A DNA stretch of 64,000 bases from Haloarcula sp. CBA1127 (GCF_001485575.1 NZ_BCNB01000002.1:186001-250000); one strand, 5' to 3'. Counted from the stretch's first letter, positions 16,611 to 26,107 are shown. The notes: generated from the sequence alone by a model not told the origin. Program-made: numbers and translations.

Positions 16611-17738
16611 TTATCCCTGGGTGGCCCGGGTGTGGCCCCGGGCGACACTATCGTATGATACGTGTTCACTGCTCCATTCCCAGGCAGCGCCGAGAATAGC
16701 TGGTCCACTACGACCGATTTGATCCTGTCGTCGCACCAGTGCGTTCGTTCCACGGACTAACGCCCGTGGATCCTCTTCGGAAACAAGCGCATAGAGAAGG
16801 ATTGTCACTGCCTCTTGATCGCCCCATGAACCCAGCATCTCGTAGACAGCACCCCGAACACGCGGCGAGGAATCAGCCGTGGCCCGGGCCAGAAACCGTG
16901 AATCTCGAAGCTCCGGTCGCCAGCCGAAACTGCCAAGTGCACTTGCTGCGGCCGCTCGTACACCCTCGTCATCAGCCTCCAAATTGGATGTCAACCAAGA
17001 TACATCTGCTGTGCGAATGCCGGTTCCGAGTTGTCCGTGAACGAGTAACACTTGCGCCAACAGTGCATCTGACCACGCCTCGTACCGGTTTGCTGCAAGT
17101 GCAAACATCGTATCGGGGGCCTCCCGTGCAAGCCGATACAGCGTATCTTGACCAAAGACACTGAACTCCGTTGTCGCCCCATCTAGCAGTAACTCGACGC
17201 CCTCTGCGGGGGAATCCAACTGTCCGGTCTGAAAGAGCAGACGCGCAACGGCCGCTCGCTCGGCCTGTGTCGTTGGCTCGTAAGATGCCGCATGATACGG
17301 GTCTGGATCATCTAGTCTGATGAGCCACGTTAATGCCTGTAATCGAACGAACGTATGACCACGTTCTAAATCAGACCGGGCGTCATCTGGGATGCCCAAC
17401 GCGGCACCGAGCTGCTTGAGCGAGTCGGCTTCGCTCCCGTCAAGCTCACGAAGATACTCTGCTAGAAGTTCCGTCGCGACGCTCCGTTCTGTCTTCGAAA
17501 GAGTAGGGACCCATTCGTCCCACTTTGATTCTGGTGCAAAGGCTCTGCTGAGTAGCTCGTCTTGTACGTCCGAGCGCACACGACTCCGCTGTGTGGCCTT
17601 GAGATACCGGTAGCTCGACAGCCCCATTGTGAGTGCAAGCGAGACTATGAGTCCGATTCCAACGAGGAGTCCTATAACAGCGAGGATGACACTGATGGGT
17701 ACGGAATACTCACCTACCGCCACAGCACCCTGCATCAC
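16611..17738 (-). CDS. Membrane-anchored HEAT-repeat protein
   Basis: This 375-residue protein has an N-terminal transmembrane segment at about 15-38 (VILAVIGLLVGIGLIVSLAL). Helical HEAT-like repeats follow from about residue 80 to 360, for example LEADDEGVRAAAASALGSFG and ADSSPRVRGAVYEMLGSWG. Such repeats usually bind proteins. In the operon it sits 12 bases after the response regulator and three bases before the glycosyltransferase, so a scaffold linking signalling to the synthase is likely. No catalytic residues are visible. Confidence 0.75.
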   Translation of the reverse strand: MMQGAVAVGEYSVPISVILAVIGLLVGIGLIVSLALTMGLSSYRYLKATQRSRVRSDVQDELLSRAFAPESKWDEWVPTLSKTERSVATELLAEYLRELDGSEADSLKQLGAALGIPDDARSDLERGHTFVRLQALTWLIRLDDPDPYHAASYEPTTQAERAAVARLLFQTGQLDSPAEGVELLLDGATTEFSVFGQDTLYRLAREAPDTMFALAANRYEAWSDALLAQVLLVHGQLGTGIRTADVSWLTSNLEADDEGVRAAAASALGSFGWRPELRDSRFLARATADSSPRVRGAVYEMLGSWGDQEAVTILLYALVSEEDPRALVRGTNALVRRQDQIGRSGPAILGAAWEWSSEHVSYDSVARGHTRATQG

Positions 17739-17750
17739 CGGTACTCCTGT

Positions 17751-18128
17751 TCACGCTGTCGCATATCTTCGAACCCGAGCTAGTAGCTCTTGCGCACGAA
17801 ACGGCTTGGTGACATAATCATCCGCGCCGGAGTCAAACCCCTCCAGTACGTGCTCTTCCTGCCCACGAGATGTGAGCATGACAATGGGTAAGTCCGAACG
17901 CACTGCCAACTCACCACCCCGGATCATCCGTAGTAGTCGGGTCCCGTCGAGACGCGGCATCATCACATCACAAATAACCAGTGCTGGTTCATACCCCGTA
18001 TCAAGCAGATCGGCCGCGGCCTGTCCGTCCTCACAGACGCGGACAGCGTATCCCGCACTCTCCAATCGGTGGGTGAGCAACTGCCGAAGTGTTTCATCGT
18101 CATCAACTACGAGTATTTCATCACCCAT
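17751..18128 (-). CDS. Single-domain response regulator
   Basis: The protein has 125 residues, consisting of a receiver domain alone. The acidic pocket is VVDDDE at the N-terminus. The phosphoacceptor is D54 in VICDVMMPRLDG, the switch threonine is T86 in MLTSRG, and the conserved lysine is K108 in YVTKPF. With no output domain it must act by protein contact, presumably on the HEAT protein or the synthase encoded downstream in the same operon. It is the first gene, and the 109-base spacer to the divergent glycosidase-like gene holds the promoters for both directions. Confidence 0.88.
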   Translation of the reverse strand: MGDEILVVDDDETLRQLLTHRLESAGYAVRVCEDGQAAADLLDTGYEPALVICDVMMPRLDGTRLLRMIRGGELAVRSDLPIVMLTSRGQEEHVLEGFDSGADDYVTKPFRAQELLARVRRYATA

Positions 18129-18237
18129 TTGTTGTTGTCGCTAATATATGCAGAGTCAAAAGTCCGTCTAATAATATATCAGTGGCTAGTAATTACTATC
18201 CATTAGAGAGCAATAGAGTAATCAGATACAGAACCAT

Positions 18238-20400
18238 ATGCTATCTATGGAACGTCGCCGCTTTCTCGCATCTGTCGGTGTGACTGGGGCTGCTGGTGTT
18301 GCGGGGTGTTTAAGCGAGAACGGTAATCAACCGATGTTTCAGGTCCGTCGGAAAGGGTTTGAGCGACTCACTGACGACGGGTATGAACCGCTGACCGTTC
18401 GTGGCCTGAACATTGGTATGGCAAAGCCCGGCTATTTCCCAGGGTCGGCAGCCATTACACGGGACGAATACGACCGCTGGATAGCGGATATCGGCGCTAT
18501 CGCCAATGTGATACGAACGTATACGATTCATCCTCCCGAGTTCTATCACGCCCTTGCAGCGTACAACGCGGATGCAACCGATCCGCTGTACCTCTTGCAG
18601 GGAACGTGGGTACCACACGAGCCACTAGTCACCGCAGGCGATGCAACCAGCATCTCAGACACAGTCGATCAGGAGCTACAGCGTACCGTGGACGCTGTCC
18701 ACGGTGACACGACTCTTCCGGACCGACCCGGGCATGCTGGTGGTGTCTACGATACTGATGTTCACGAGTGGCTTCTGGGGTATTTATTCGGTATCGAGTG
18801 GCCACCATCCGTCGTTGAGGCAACGAACCAAGCCAACGACGCTGGGACGTACAGCGGGTCGTACGTACAAAGTGATGGGAGTGCCTTCGAGCGGTGGCTT
18901 GCGGAGCGGTTAGACGGTACTGTCGCTCACGAAACAACCAACCATGACTGGCAAGCCCCTGTCGGGTTCGTCAACTGGGTGACGACTGATCCGCTGGAGC
19001 ATCCGTATGAGCCATTTGTCGACGAAGATTCAGTCACGATTGACCCGGATACTGTAACCACAACTGATGCGTTCGATCCGGGCACGTTTGCGGCCTACCA
19101 CGTCTACCCGTACTATCCCGACCTGCTCAATGAAACACCGGACTACGTCGACTTTATTGACCACCGTGGTGAGCCCAATAGCTACGCCGGCTACCTCAAT
19201 GACCTAGTCAGTGTGACAACCCATCCACTCCTCATCGCTGAGTTCGGAGTACCGAGTTCACGGGGTATCGCACACCGTGACGTACATGGGCGTCATCAGG
19301 GCCAACATACTGAGCAGTCCCAAGGCGAGATCGTTGCGGCGATGTACGAGGACATCGTCAAAGCAGGCACCGCAGGCGGCGTTGCGTTCGCGTGGCAAGA
19401 CGAGTGGTTCAAGCGGACGTGGAATCTCGATGCCCGCTCGGTCCCCGGTCGCCGTCCGTACTGGTCAAACATTGAGACTCCCGAACAGCGATTCGGATTG
19501 TTGGCGTTTGAGCCGGAGAATGCGGTTTCCCTGTCCGGCAACAGCTCAGACTGGGACGACGCCACTGTCATCAAGCCACAAACAGCAGCCGACGTTCCAG
19601 CCGATCACCAACTCGAGGAGCTTCGCATCTCACACAGTCTGGAAGGATTAGAGATGCGAGTAACGCTCGGTGACGTAGCTGACCCGATGGACTGGAGTCG
19701 GGTGAACATCATCCTGACAGTTGGACTACGTGGGCAAGAGACGCCTCTCCCACTCAATACGGGTGCGACAGCCGCTGCTGACTTTGTCGTTCACCTGCGT
19801 GGACCAGCGACATCCCGTCTGCTGGTCCAGTCGTCGTTCGACGCGTTCGCCCGCGAATTCGGTTCTCAGGCGGGCGTACCACTGCAGGAATATCGTGACG
19901 GAACGGCGGGGTTCGTTCCCGTACGCGAGCCTATCAATCGTGGATACACCGTCCCAGCGACAGGCGATGCCGTTCCATTTGAGGCCGTCGAAACGGGCCA
20001 GCTCACCTACGGGAACGGGGACCCATCATCGCCCAATTACAATTCGCTCACCGATGTCCACGTCAGTCCAGTAGACCGAACAGTCGAGGTGCGACTGCCC
20101 TGGATTCTACTCAACGTTGCTGATCCGTCAACCAAACAGCGAATCGCATCGGACTGGTCCGACGGTCTTGAAACAACGTCTTTCGAGACAGTGACAGTTG
20201 GCGCTGCAACGTATCGTCCGACCACAGATGGACGACAGGCGCAGACTATCGATGGCACAACAAATCTCATAGACGCTCTCCCCGGACGCAACGGTACGAC
20301 AGTGGACACAGCCACGTACAGCTGGGAACAGTGGAACCAGCCATCATATACCGAGCGATTAAAACAATCATATGACGTTTTGCAGAACTCGTGGAGTTAG
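18238..20400 (+). CDS. Exported glycosidase-like lipoprotein of the polysaccharide locus
   Basis: This 720-residue protein starts with a Tat-type signal (ERRRFLASVGVTGAAG) and a lipobox (VAGC near residue 22), so it should be anchored outside the membrane. The next 400 residues look like a TIM-barrel glycoside hydrolase: LTVRGLNIGMAKPGYFPG, VIRTYTIHPPEFYHAL, NWVTTDPLEHP and LLIAEFGVPSSRG, where the glutamate of AEFG fits a catalytic nucleophile, then AFAWQDEWFKRTWN. The C-terminal 280 residues are beta-rich. Similar modules accompany bacterial glycosyltransferase-2 operons, where they trim or modify the polymer. It is divergent from the kinase-controlled operon. Starts at 18238 or 18247 are both possible. 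Confidence 0.7.
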   Translation: MLSMERRRFLASVGVTGAAGVAGCLSENGNQPMFQVRRKGFERLTDDGYEPLTVRGLNIGMAKPGYFPGSAAITRDEYDRWIADIGAIANVIRTYTIHPPEFYHALAAYNADATDPLYLLQGTWVPHEPLVTAGDATSISDTVDQELQRTVDAVHGDTTLPDRPGHAGGVYDTDVHEWLLGYLFGIEWPPSVVEATNQANDAGTYSGSYVQSDGSAFERWLAERLDGTVAHETTNHDWQAPVGFVNWVTTDPLEHPYEPFVDEDSVTIDPDTVTTTDAFDPGTFAAYHVYPYYPDLLNETPDYVDFIDHRGEPNSYAGYLNDLVSVTTHPLLIAEFGVPSSRGIAHRDVHGRHQGQHTEQSQGEIVAAMYEDIVKAGTAGGVAFAWQDEWFKRTWNLDARSVPGRRPYWSNIETPEQRFGLLAFEPENAVSLSGNSSDWDDATVIKPQTAADVPADHQLEELRISHSLEGLEMRVTLGDVADPMDWSRVNIILTVGLRGQETPLPLNTGATAAADFVVHLRGPATSRLLVQSSFDAFAREFGSQAGVPLQEYRDGTAGFVPVREPINRGYTVPATGDAVPFEAVETGQLTYGNGDPSSPNYNSLTDVHVSPVDRTVEVRLPWILLNVADPSTKQRIASDWSDGLETTSFETVTVGAATYRPTTDGRQAQTIDGTTNLIDALPGRNGTTVDTATYSWEQWNQPSYTERLKQSYDVLQNSWS

Positions 20401-20507
20401 CTTGCTGTGAAACCCCCGCGTTCGTGCCCACATGGCGACTCGTTCATGTCCACGGCAGCGTTAACTACAGCATGGCCCGTCAGCACAGGGCTAAAAAAGA
20501 CACACAA

Positions 20508-20960
20508 TCACTGCTGTCCGACAGCGCGGCCTGACCGTTCCTGGGCTTTCAGTGACCACACGTTAGGATTCTCCTGCAGTTCGTACTCAGAGAGAAGGTT
20601 TGACTGGTACGCGTTATCAGCGAGTGACTCACGTGCGCTGTCCCATTCGTCGATTTCGATGCGGTTGAGCGGTCCGGAGACAATCACACTCCGCCATGCA
20701 CCATCTTGACCAATATCGAAGGTGGTAAAACTCGCGACATCCGTCTGTTCCGCGTAACTTTCTTTCCGGAGTTCGGTGGTTGCGCCCAAAAACACGAAAT
20801 ACAGGGTGTCCTCTCCGTCGTACCCGAAGGATAGCGGCACGCCGTATGGCACTCCCTCAGCGGCCATCGACAGCACACCAACACCTCTCTCAGTTAGTAC
20901 CTCATCAATGACCGATTCTTCCAATTCCGCGCCCAACAAGGGTTGGTAATCTGAACTCAT
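20508..20960 (-). CDS. Pyridoxamine 5'-phosphate oxidase-like flavin-binding protein
   Basis: This is a 150-residue split-beta-barrel protein. The core reads VGVLSMAAEGVPYGVPLSFG, TLYFVFLGATTELRKE and SFTTFDIGQDGAWRSVIVSG, the usual spacing for FMN- or F420-binding members such as NimA-like proteins. The start at 20960 (MSSDYQPLLGAELEE) is chosen because the upstream extension is not conserved-looking and would overlap the promoter region. It probably binds a flavin cofactor in the cytoplasm; the substrate is unknown. It is divergent from a small winged-helix gene, 184 bases away. Confidence 0.75.
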   Translation of the reverse strand: MSSDYQPLLGAELEESVIDEVLTERGVGVLSMAAEGVPYGVPLSFGYDGEDTLYFVFLGATTELRKESYAEQTDVASFTTFDIGQDGAWRSVIVSGPLNRIEIDEWDSARESLADNAYQSNLLSEYELQENPNVWSLKAQERSGRAVGQQ

Positions 20961-21144
20961 AGCTAAAATATGTTCTTGATACTGGATTAAGCTATGATAG
21001 GATTCCCAGAACCTCGGAATTCGAGTCTTGATTAACGACCCGGGGGAGCGCAGGCCACCACTATAACAGATAACGACCAACACTACCCCTGTCATTTGCT
21101 ACCTGAGTACAAGACTTTGTTACCTGTCAGTCCGAACAGGCGGT

Positions 21145-21369
21145 ATGGCGATCGACCCACTGACAAACGACGAAGTTCTGGCGGTCCTTGAAGACTGTGA
21201 GGCGACGGCGGTCCCGACAGCACACATCTCTGCACGTCTGTCGGCCCCGAAACCGTATGTCACGACACACCTCCAACAACTCGCGTTGAAGGGATTAGTC
21301 GGGTTCAACACACACAGAGGCGTTCGCCGCTGGCGGCTCACAACCGCCGCAAGGGAAGCCTGTGAGTAA
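21145..21369 (+). CDS. Small winged-helix DNA-binding protein
   Basis: This 74-residue protein reads as a single winged helix: NDEVLAVLEDCEATAVPTAH, then the recognition-helix region LSAPKPYVTTHLQQLALKGL, then a wing VGFNTHRGVRRWRLTTAAR. The layout is ArsR/MarR-like and is common in haloarchaea as orphan regulators. Its neighbour across a divergent spacer is the flavin-binding protein, which it may control. Preceding bases include a CTGTCAG tract but no clear ribosome site. Confidence 0.6.
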   Translation: MAIDPLTNDEVLAVLEDCEATAVPTAHISARLSAPKPYVTTHLQQLALKGLVGFNTHRGVRRWRLTTAAREACE

Positions 21370-21440
21370 AGCAGAGTCGAACCTTCCTGCTGTCGTCTGG
21401 GCACGACTGCTTCACAGAACGCTGGGCTGTGAGCACACGG

Positions 21441-21872
21441 CTATGCGTCGGTGCGTATATCCCGATCAACAGCGTTTCTGGCAAGCTTTTCGAAGTGGTC
21501 TTTCGCGTCGTCTGCCAGCACGTAGCGCTCGTGGACATCATCCGGCTCTCTGCCGCGCCCACTCGCCAGGCCAACGACATGCGCGATTTTCTCGTAGTTT
21601 TCCCTGACGAGGGAGCCGACGAGATCGGGGAGCCCGGCGCGGCCGGCGAGTTCTTCGGCGGCTGCCCGCCCCGCGTACACCTGCTTTGTCGGCCGATCGA
21701 CCAGCACCATCGCAAACGGTGGCTCCTCGAACTGGGCCGTCAGAAACGACTGGGCCGACTCATCGTACCACGAGATCGCGCCGATATCGTCGACCTGCTC
21801 CAGAGCTTTCGCAGCCACCGAGCAGTACGGGCATTCGCCGTCGTAGATGAGAACCGAACTAAAACGAGCCAT
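21441..21872 (-). CDS. DCC-family thiol-disulfide oxidoreductase (DUF393)
   Basis: This is a 143-residue thioredoxin-fold-like protein with the family's signature YDGECPYCS (active cysteines C14 and C17). It also has ISWYDESAQSF and the characteristic VDRPTKQVYAG followed by a helical C-terminus. The family is widespread, but no substrate is established. It probably exchanges disulfides in the cytoplasm. It is convergent with the winged-helix gene. The start at 21872 is close to the motif, as usual for this family, with an AT-rich spacer upstream. Confidence 0.8.
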   Translation of the reverse strand: MARFSSVLIYDGECPYCSVAAKALEQVDDIGAISWYDESAQSFLTAQFEEPPFAMVLVDRPTKQVYAGRAAAEELAGRAGLPDLVGSLVRENYEKIAHVVGLASGRGREPDDVHERYVLADDAKDHFEKLARNAVDRDIRTDA

Positions 21873-22084
21873 GTACCCACTAGGGGTTCTCGACGCATAT
21901 ATCGTTGGATTGGGAGGGCCGTAGGTAGTGTCAGTGGCCAGTTCGGACCGCGACCTGTCTGCCTTTGTCTCCCAGAACTATCCTCGCATGAGCCGAAGTT
22001 GTGTGCCGACTCTTGCCCTGTTGTTTGGCGCAGTCGGCTGTGCAATCAGTTCGTTCATACGTCACTAGCTATCACCATAGAATA

Positions 22085-23383
22085 ATGCCCTCCCCCGGAC
22101 GGATTCTCCATACAGAGGATAGCCGTCGGACGGAACTACTCGGCACTATCGTTTCGAATTCGCTTCCGATCGTCGGTGTTGCGTTTCTCGACTGGAGTGC
22201 GGCTGCATTGCTGTTTCTCTATTGGTTTGAGCTTGGCGTCGACTCGGTCTGGGCACTCGTCCGGGCAGTGTTCGCCGGTCGCCCGCCGGAGATCGAAACT
22301 GGAACCTTGCTTATCGGACCGCTGGCACAACGGCAGTTCTCCCTCGCTATCCCGCGAACCGATCTGCGAGTCTATCTCACGACACTGCTCGTACTCCCAA
22401 TTACTGTCCTAATCTTGGCTGCCGTCTGGTTGTTTACTGGGGCCTTGCTGATCGGCCCGCTGCCGGAACCCGGCACGGAGACGGTAACTGGTGTGCTGCT
22501 GGCAACTGTCGGAATTTTCGTTCTGACGGGCATCACTACGGTACGGAATTACTTCTACAACGGCGCATATCGGAAACATAACTCGACGACGGCGTTTCGT
22601 GGCCTGTTACCCCGGATAGTAACCGTCTTTTTCGGCGGCATACTCACGCTGACACTGATAACAGCAGCTACGGAGGGGCCTGAAGCAGAACTCGGCAGTC
22701 TCGACCCGACTGTTGTTGGACTGCCGCTGGTACTCATGGTCGTCTGCTTCAAATTCACGTCTGACCTCCTGGGCGTCTACAGCGACCGTCTTGCCGTCTA
22801 TTTCAAGTCGTACGATCAGGAATACGGCTGGCAAACGGCCCCGCCGAAGGCACGATCTATCGACAGGACGCTCGCTGATGCACATGAGTGCGTTCGCCCG
22901 GTTCGCTGGGGCCGAGTCATCGGCGGCCTCCTCCGATTCCCATATCACCCAGGCAGCCTGTTTATCGGTGGTATGGGGCTGCTTGTTGCGGTCCTGTTTG
23001 CAATCGGCAGTGCCTGGGATATCGTCGCCGTGATCGTTGTCGCAAGCGTTAGCATCCCGGTTTTCCTGCTGTGTCTCGATCAGCTATTGCGATACGGAAC
23101 AATCGAATACCGAATCGACGCTGACGCTGGTGTGCTCGTCGCATATGACCGTCTGTTTGGCACGGCACTCTGGCGCATCGAGTCATGGGAGGAACGCAGC
23201 CTCCGCGTTGAGAAAACGCCGCTTGATTCACTGCTCGGAACGGAGACGGTTACTATCGAACACGCTGAAGGCGAGTATATACTGCCACATTTGCCTGGTA
23301 CCGCCTCAATCGTCGCGGTGTTTGACCGACAGCCAGACCAGTCAGAACAGATACTCCCCGGTCGGGCTGGATTACTCGGGTAA
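22085..23383 (+). CDS. Polytopic membrane protein, DUF6498-type
   Basis: The protein has 432 residues with about eight hydrophobic segments. The N-terminal stretch VAFLDWSAAALLFLYWFELG, then VDSVWALVRAVFAGRPPE, resembles the haloarchaeal DUF6498 family, in which a W/F-rich helix is followed by an amphipathic segment. A soluble C-terminus of about 80 residues contains alternating strands. The start at 22085 follows directly after an AT-rich tract, whereas an upstream extension to 22001 lacks membrane or conserved features. Function is unknown. It is convergent with the next membrane-protein gene. Confidence 0.6.
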   Translation: MPSPGRILHTEDSRRTELLGTIVSNSLPIVGVAFLDWSAAALLFLYWFELGVDSVWALVRAVFAGRPPEIETGTLLIGPLAQRQFSLAIPRTDLRVYLTTLLVLPITVLILAAVWLFTGALLIGPLPEPGTETVTGVLLATVGIFVLTGITTVRNYFYNGAYRKHNSTTAFRGLLPRIVTVFFGGILTLTLITAATEGPEAELGSLDPTVVGLPLVLMVVCFKFTSDLLGVYSDRLAVYFKSYDQEYGWQTAPPKARSIDRTLADAHECVRPVRWGRVIGGLLRFPYHPGSLFIGGMGLLVAVLFAIGSAWDIVAVIVVASVSIPVFLLCLDQLLRYGTIEYRIDADAGVLVAYDRLFGTALWRIESWEERSLRVEKTPLDSLLGTETVTIEHAEGEYILPHLPGTASIVAVFDRQPDQSEQILPGRAGLLG

Positions 23384-23412
23384 GTCGTTTGAGTGGCCTG
23401 TGGCGGACTTCG

Positions 23413-24039
23413 TTATCCATCATCGGCGACCGTGTTGTCGGTCCATAGGTCATAGCCGACGACCAGCGCCATGCCACTCGTCGGAATAATCAACAGTAGC
23501 CTGCCAACGGGTGAGAAATCAATGCCGGCCATCGAGAGACCGATGTATGCCACAGCCAGTACCGGTGGGACAGTGAGTGCAGCACCGAGTCGAGTGCTGT
23601 CCGCCCGGAGGTAGCCAGTGCCCCAGCCGACGAGTCCCAGGAGAATGAGTGGGATCGCAAGAGCCCAGATGAGGAACGCGGTGAGCTCTCTACCGATATC
23701 GTTTGTCCCGGCTGTTGTGAACAACAGCGTTCCGAGCAAGCAGGCTCCGGCCCCAACGAGAGCACTGAATGCGAACACGCGCTGTAAGCGAGACATCGAC
23801 GCGCTGTCACGCCTGAGTACTGTGCCCAGCCCGACTAACAGCAGCGCATTCGCGCTTATGATGAGTCCCGGTCTGAGCGTCCGTTGCACCCAAATTGCGC
23901 TAAACGGCGGTGGGTTGAACACATACGAATCACCCGGTCGCGGTGTCGGCCAAAGTTCGAGCGGCACTGCGGTGATGAGCAGACAGACTGCACTCAACCC
24001 AAGCAGCGGACCGGCGAGCCGATATGAGCGACGCCACAT
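23413..24039 (-). CDS. Six- to seven-pass membrane protein, DUF998-like
   Basis: This is a 208-residue, very hydrophobic protein with regularly spaced helices: LAGPLLGLSAVCLLITAVPL, RPGLIISANALLLVGLG, VFAFSALVGAGACLLGTLLF and further segments. The organisation resembles DUF998-type membrane proteins, but no motif settles it. It begins six bases after the PQQ-propeller lipoprotein gene, so the two are likely co-transcribed. Function is unknown. Confidence 0.55.
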   Translation of the reverse strand: MWRRSYRLAGPLLGLSAVCLLITAVPLELWPTPRPGDSYVFNPPPFSAIWVQRTLRPGLIISANALLLVGLGTVLRRDSASMSRLQRVFAFSALVGAGACLLGTLLFTTAGTNDIGRELTAFLIWALAIPLILLGLVGWGTGYLRADSTRLGAALTVPPVLAVAYIGLSMAGIDFSPVGRLLLIIPTSGMALVVGYDLWTDNTVADDG

Positions 24040-24045
24040 GGTAGG

Positions 24046-25269
24046 TCACTCACCTCCGAGGGCCACGACGGTTCCGTCCGGCGACACGCCCACGATTCCG
24101 CCATCGAGTACCGCCAGTGAGACTGCCTGATACTCGGTCGGATACTGCCATACTGCCTCGCCGAGGCGCGTGGTGAACGCGGTGAGGCCATCATCAGACT
24201 GGAACGTAAACACAGCGTCATCAGCCGCGGCAGTCACCGCGCCACCGAGATTGATTTCCGAGCACCACCGGGGCTCTGGTGGTCCGTTTTCGACGCGGTC
24301 GAAGGCGAACGTCGCGCTGGCGGACTCACCCGGGCGCTCAATCGCATACACGCTATCGGGCGTCACGACCGGGAACTCGAGTGATCGTCTGTCGTCGAGA
24401 CGCCACTGCTCGGTCCCGTCGGTAAGTGACCGGCCTATCAGGTCGCCGTACGTGTTGCTCACATAGACGGTCCCATCAGAGACGACGGGATAGCCCTCAG
24501 GTCGGTCCGAGTGTTCCCACTGGACCTCGCCAGTTGCGGCGTCTACCGCCACTATCTCCTGGCCCGCAATAATGACGGTGTCGTCAGCTACGGCCAGCCT
24601 CGTCCCGTCGGCGGTCGCCGTCCACTGCCGGCGTCCGTCGTCGGTCGCAAATCTCGCTACCCCGTCAGTCGTGGGGACGAACAGGGCGTCGTCAGTCACC
24701 GCTGGAACGCCTGCCCCGGCCGTGTCGGTGTTTCGCCACGCAACTGCTCCGTCCGCAACCTCGAATGCAGCGATACCGTCTGTCGTCGTGAGAAAGACGC
24801 GACTGTTAGCTATCACCGGTGGCGCTGGTTCGTCTCCAATGTCGACCACTGACGGAACCGTCGCCGGTGTGAGATCGCGCCGCCACTGTTCTTCGCCGTC
24901 ACGGAGCGATAGGGCGACGACACCGGTCGCTGTCGTTAGCACGACAGTTCCGTCGGCGACGACCACCGCGCTTGCACCGGTGGTTTCACCGTCACCAGAC
25001 GATGTTGAAATATCTGCGCGCCATCTGACCGATGGTGTCGTGGTTTCCATCCCGACTGGCGCATAGCCCGTGTTCGTCGCGTCGAACCGCGGCGAGGGCC
25101 ACGAGCCGTCGGGCACTGTCTCGAAGCCGGAACTGTCGATATCCGGTTCGACTGTATGTGATGGGTCTGGTGCGCCGTCGTCAGGGCACGACGACGAACA
25201 GCCAGCGATACCGGCGACTGATCCGGTGGCGACCATTCCGAGGAATGTCCGCCGCAACGTGGAGGGCAT
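24046..25269 (-). CDS. PQQ-type beta-propeller lipoprotein
   Basis: The protein has 407 residues. The N-terminus has a Tat motif (LRRTFLGMVATGSVAG) and a lipobox (IAGC, Cys near residue 24). The rest consists of repeats of about 40 residues with the propeller signature, for example VVALSLRDGEEQWRR, IAAFEVADGAVAWRNT and IVAVDAATGEVQWEHS. No catalytic PQQ dehydrogenase residues are evident, so a BamB-like or substrate-sensing surface role is more likely than a redox one. It is first of a two-gene operon. The spacer upstream contains an AT-rich GATAAAAAATGTTAAG, probably the promoter. Confidence 0.78.
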   Translation of the reverse strand: MPSTLRRTFLGMVATGSVAGIAGCSSSCPDDGAPDPSHTVEPDIDSSGFETVPDGSWPSPRFDATNTGYAPVGMETTTPSVRWRADISTSSGDGETTGASAVVVADGTVVLTTATGVVALSLRDGEEQWRRDLTPATVPSVVDIGDEPAPPVIANSRVFLTTTDGIAAFEVADGAVAWRNTDTAGAGVPAVTDDALFVPTTDGVARFATDDGRRQWTATADGTRLAVADDTVIIAGQEIVAVDAATGEVQWEHSDRPEGYPVVSDGTVYVSNTYGDLIGRSLTDGTEQWRLDDRRSLEFPVVTPDSVYAIERPGESASATFAFDRVENGPPEPRWCSEINLGGAVTAAADDAVFTFQSDDGLTAFTTRLGEAVWQYPTEYQAVSLAVLDGGIVGVSPDGTVVALGGE

Positions 25270-25466
25270 CGACTGCCTGTTCTGATAGCTCGATAAAAAA
25301 TGTTAAGGCGATATCCCACCGTGCAGAAAATTCAACCTCCGGTTGTCCAGAAGACTCACACACATTCTGAGCAACAGTGTTGGAGACTCCTGCTCTACTA
25401 TTGTTCGAGGCTCACTTCGCAGGCAAATCCAGCAAAACTTAGTAAATCACTCCCAATAGCGGTTCT

Positions 25467-25679
25467 ATGGCCGAAACGACACTCGCAACCATAGACGAAC
25501 TGCTGGAGGGCGCTTTCGAAGACGTGGACGACCCCGAAGTCCGATACAAACTCAGAAGTGCGCGACAGCTTCTGCAAGTAGTTCAACAGCGACAGGATAT
25601 CGTGGACGAAGCCATCGATACTGCCGTCGAAGACGAAGAGATCCTGAAAAACCTCCGCGACCTCGGCTATACCGAGTGA
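25467..25679 (+). CDS. Small acidic helical haloarchaeal protein
   Basis: This is a 70-residue protein with a helix-rich acidic composition: IDELLEGAFEDVDDPEVRYK, LRSARQLLQVVQQRQDIVDE and DEEILKNLRDLGYTE. No cysteine, membrane or catalytic motif is present. Spacing suggests two or three helices in a bundle. It precedes the MTH865-family gene by 61 bases, in the same direction, but has its own upstream AT-rich stretch. Haloarchaea-specific; function unknown. Confidence 0.6.
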   Translation: MAETTLATIDELLEGAFEDVDDPEVRYKLRSARQLLQVVQQRQDIVDEAIDTAVEDEEILKNLRDLGYTE

Positions 25680-25740
25680 TGCGTGACTACGACTGTTGGC
25701 ACAGAACAAGCCTTTTGTCTCTCTCGACCAAGTCACCAGT

Positions 25741-26004
25741 ATGACAGAAGACACCGCTGAGCAGCTTAGAGCAGAACTAGAGGCGGTTTTCACCAGTGCC
25801 GAATACCCCGTCGAGGAACCGATGGAACTGGTGCCAGTGCTGCCGGACGGCCCGAGTACGACATTCGAAGCAGGGGATGTCCGCGTCGGGGTGATGGATT
25901 TCGGCACGGAATACGCCGAGTATCAGGACTATCCCTACGAGACGGCTGCGGCCCTTGTCGACGATCTGATGGCCGGCTTTCGGGAAGAAGGGCTGTTCGA
26001 CTGA
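25741..26004 (+). CDS. MTH865-family protein
   Basis: This 87-residue protein matches the MTH865-like family, small EF-hand-like helical proteins found in methanogens and haloarchaea: TAEQLRAELEAVFTSAEYPV, then LVPVLPDGPSTTFEAGDVRV, then a helix LVDDLMAGFREEGLFD. The start at 25741 (MTEDTAEQ) is preferred to 25696, which would add residues not seen in the family. No reaction is established for the family. Confidence 0.75.
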   Translation: MTEDTAEQLRAELEAVFTSAEYPVEEPMELVPVLPDGPSTTFEAGDVRVGVMDFGTEYAEYQDYPYETAAALVDDLMAGFREEGLFD

Positions 26005-26107
26005 GCGGGACTTCCCTCACACTGCCTGAGATGGGTATTCCCCACCTAGCAGTAGCTAAAGAAGTTGTGTCGACAACAGCTACAACGGTATTCGCGGTGG
26101 GACTGTC

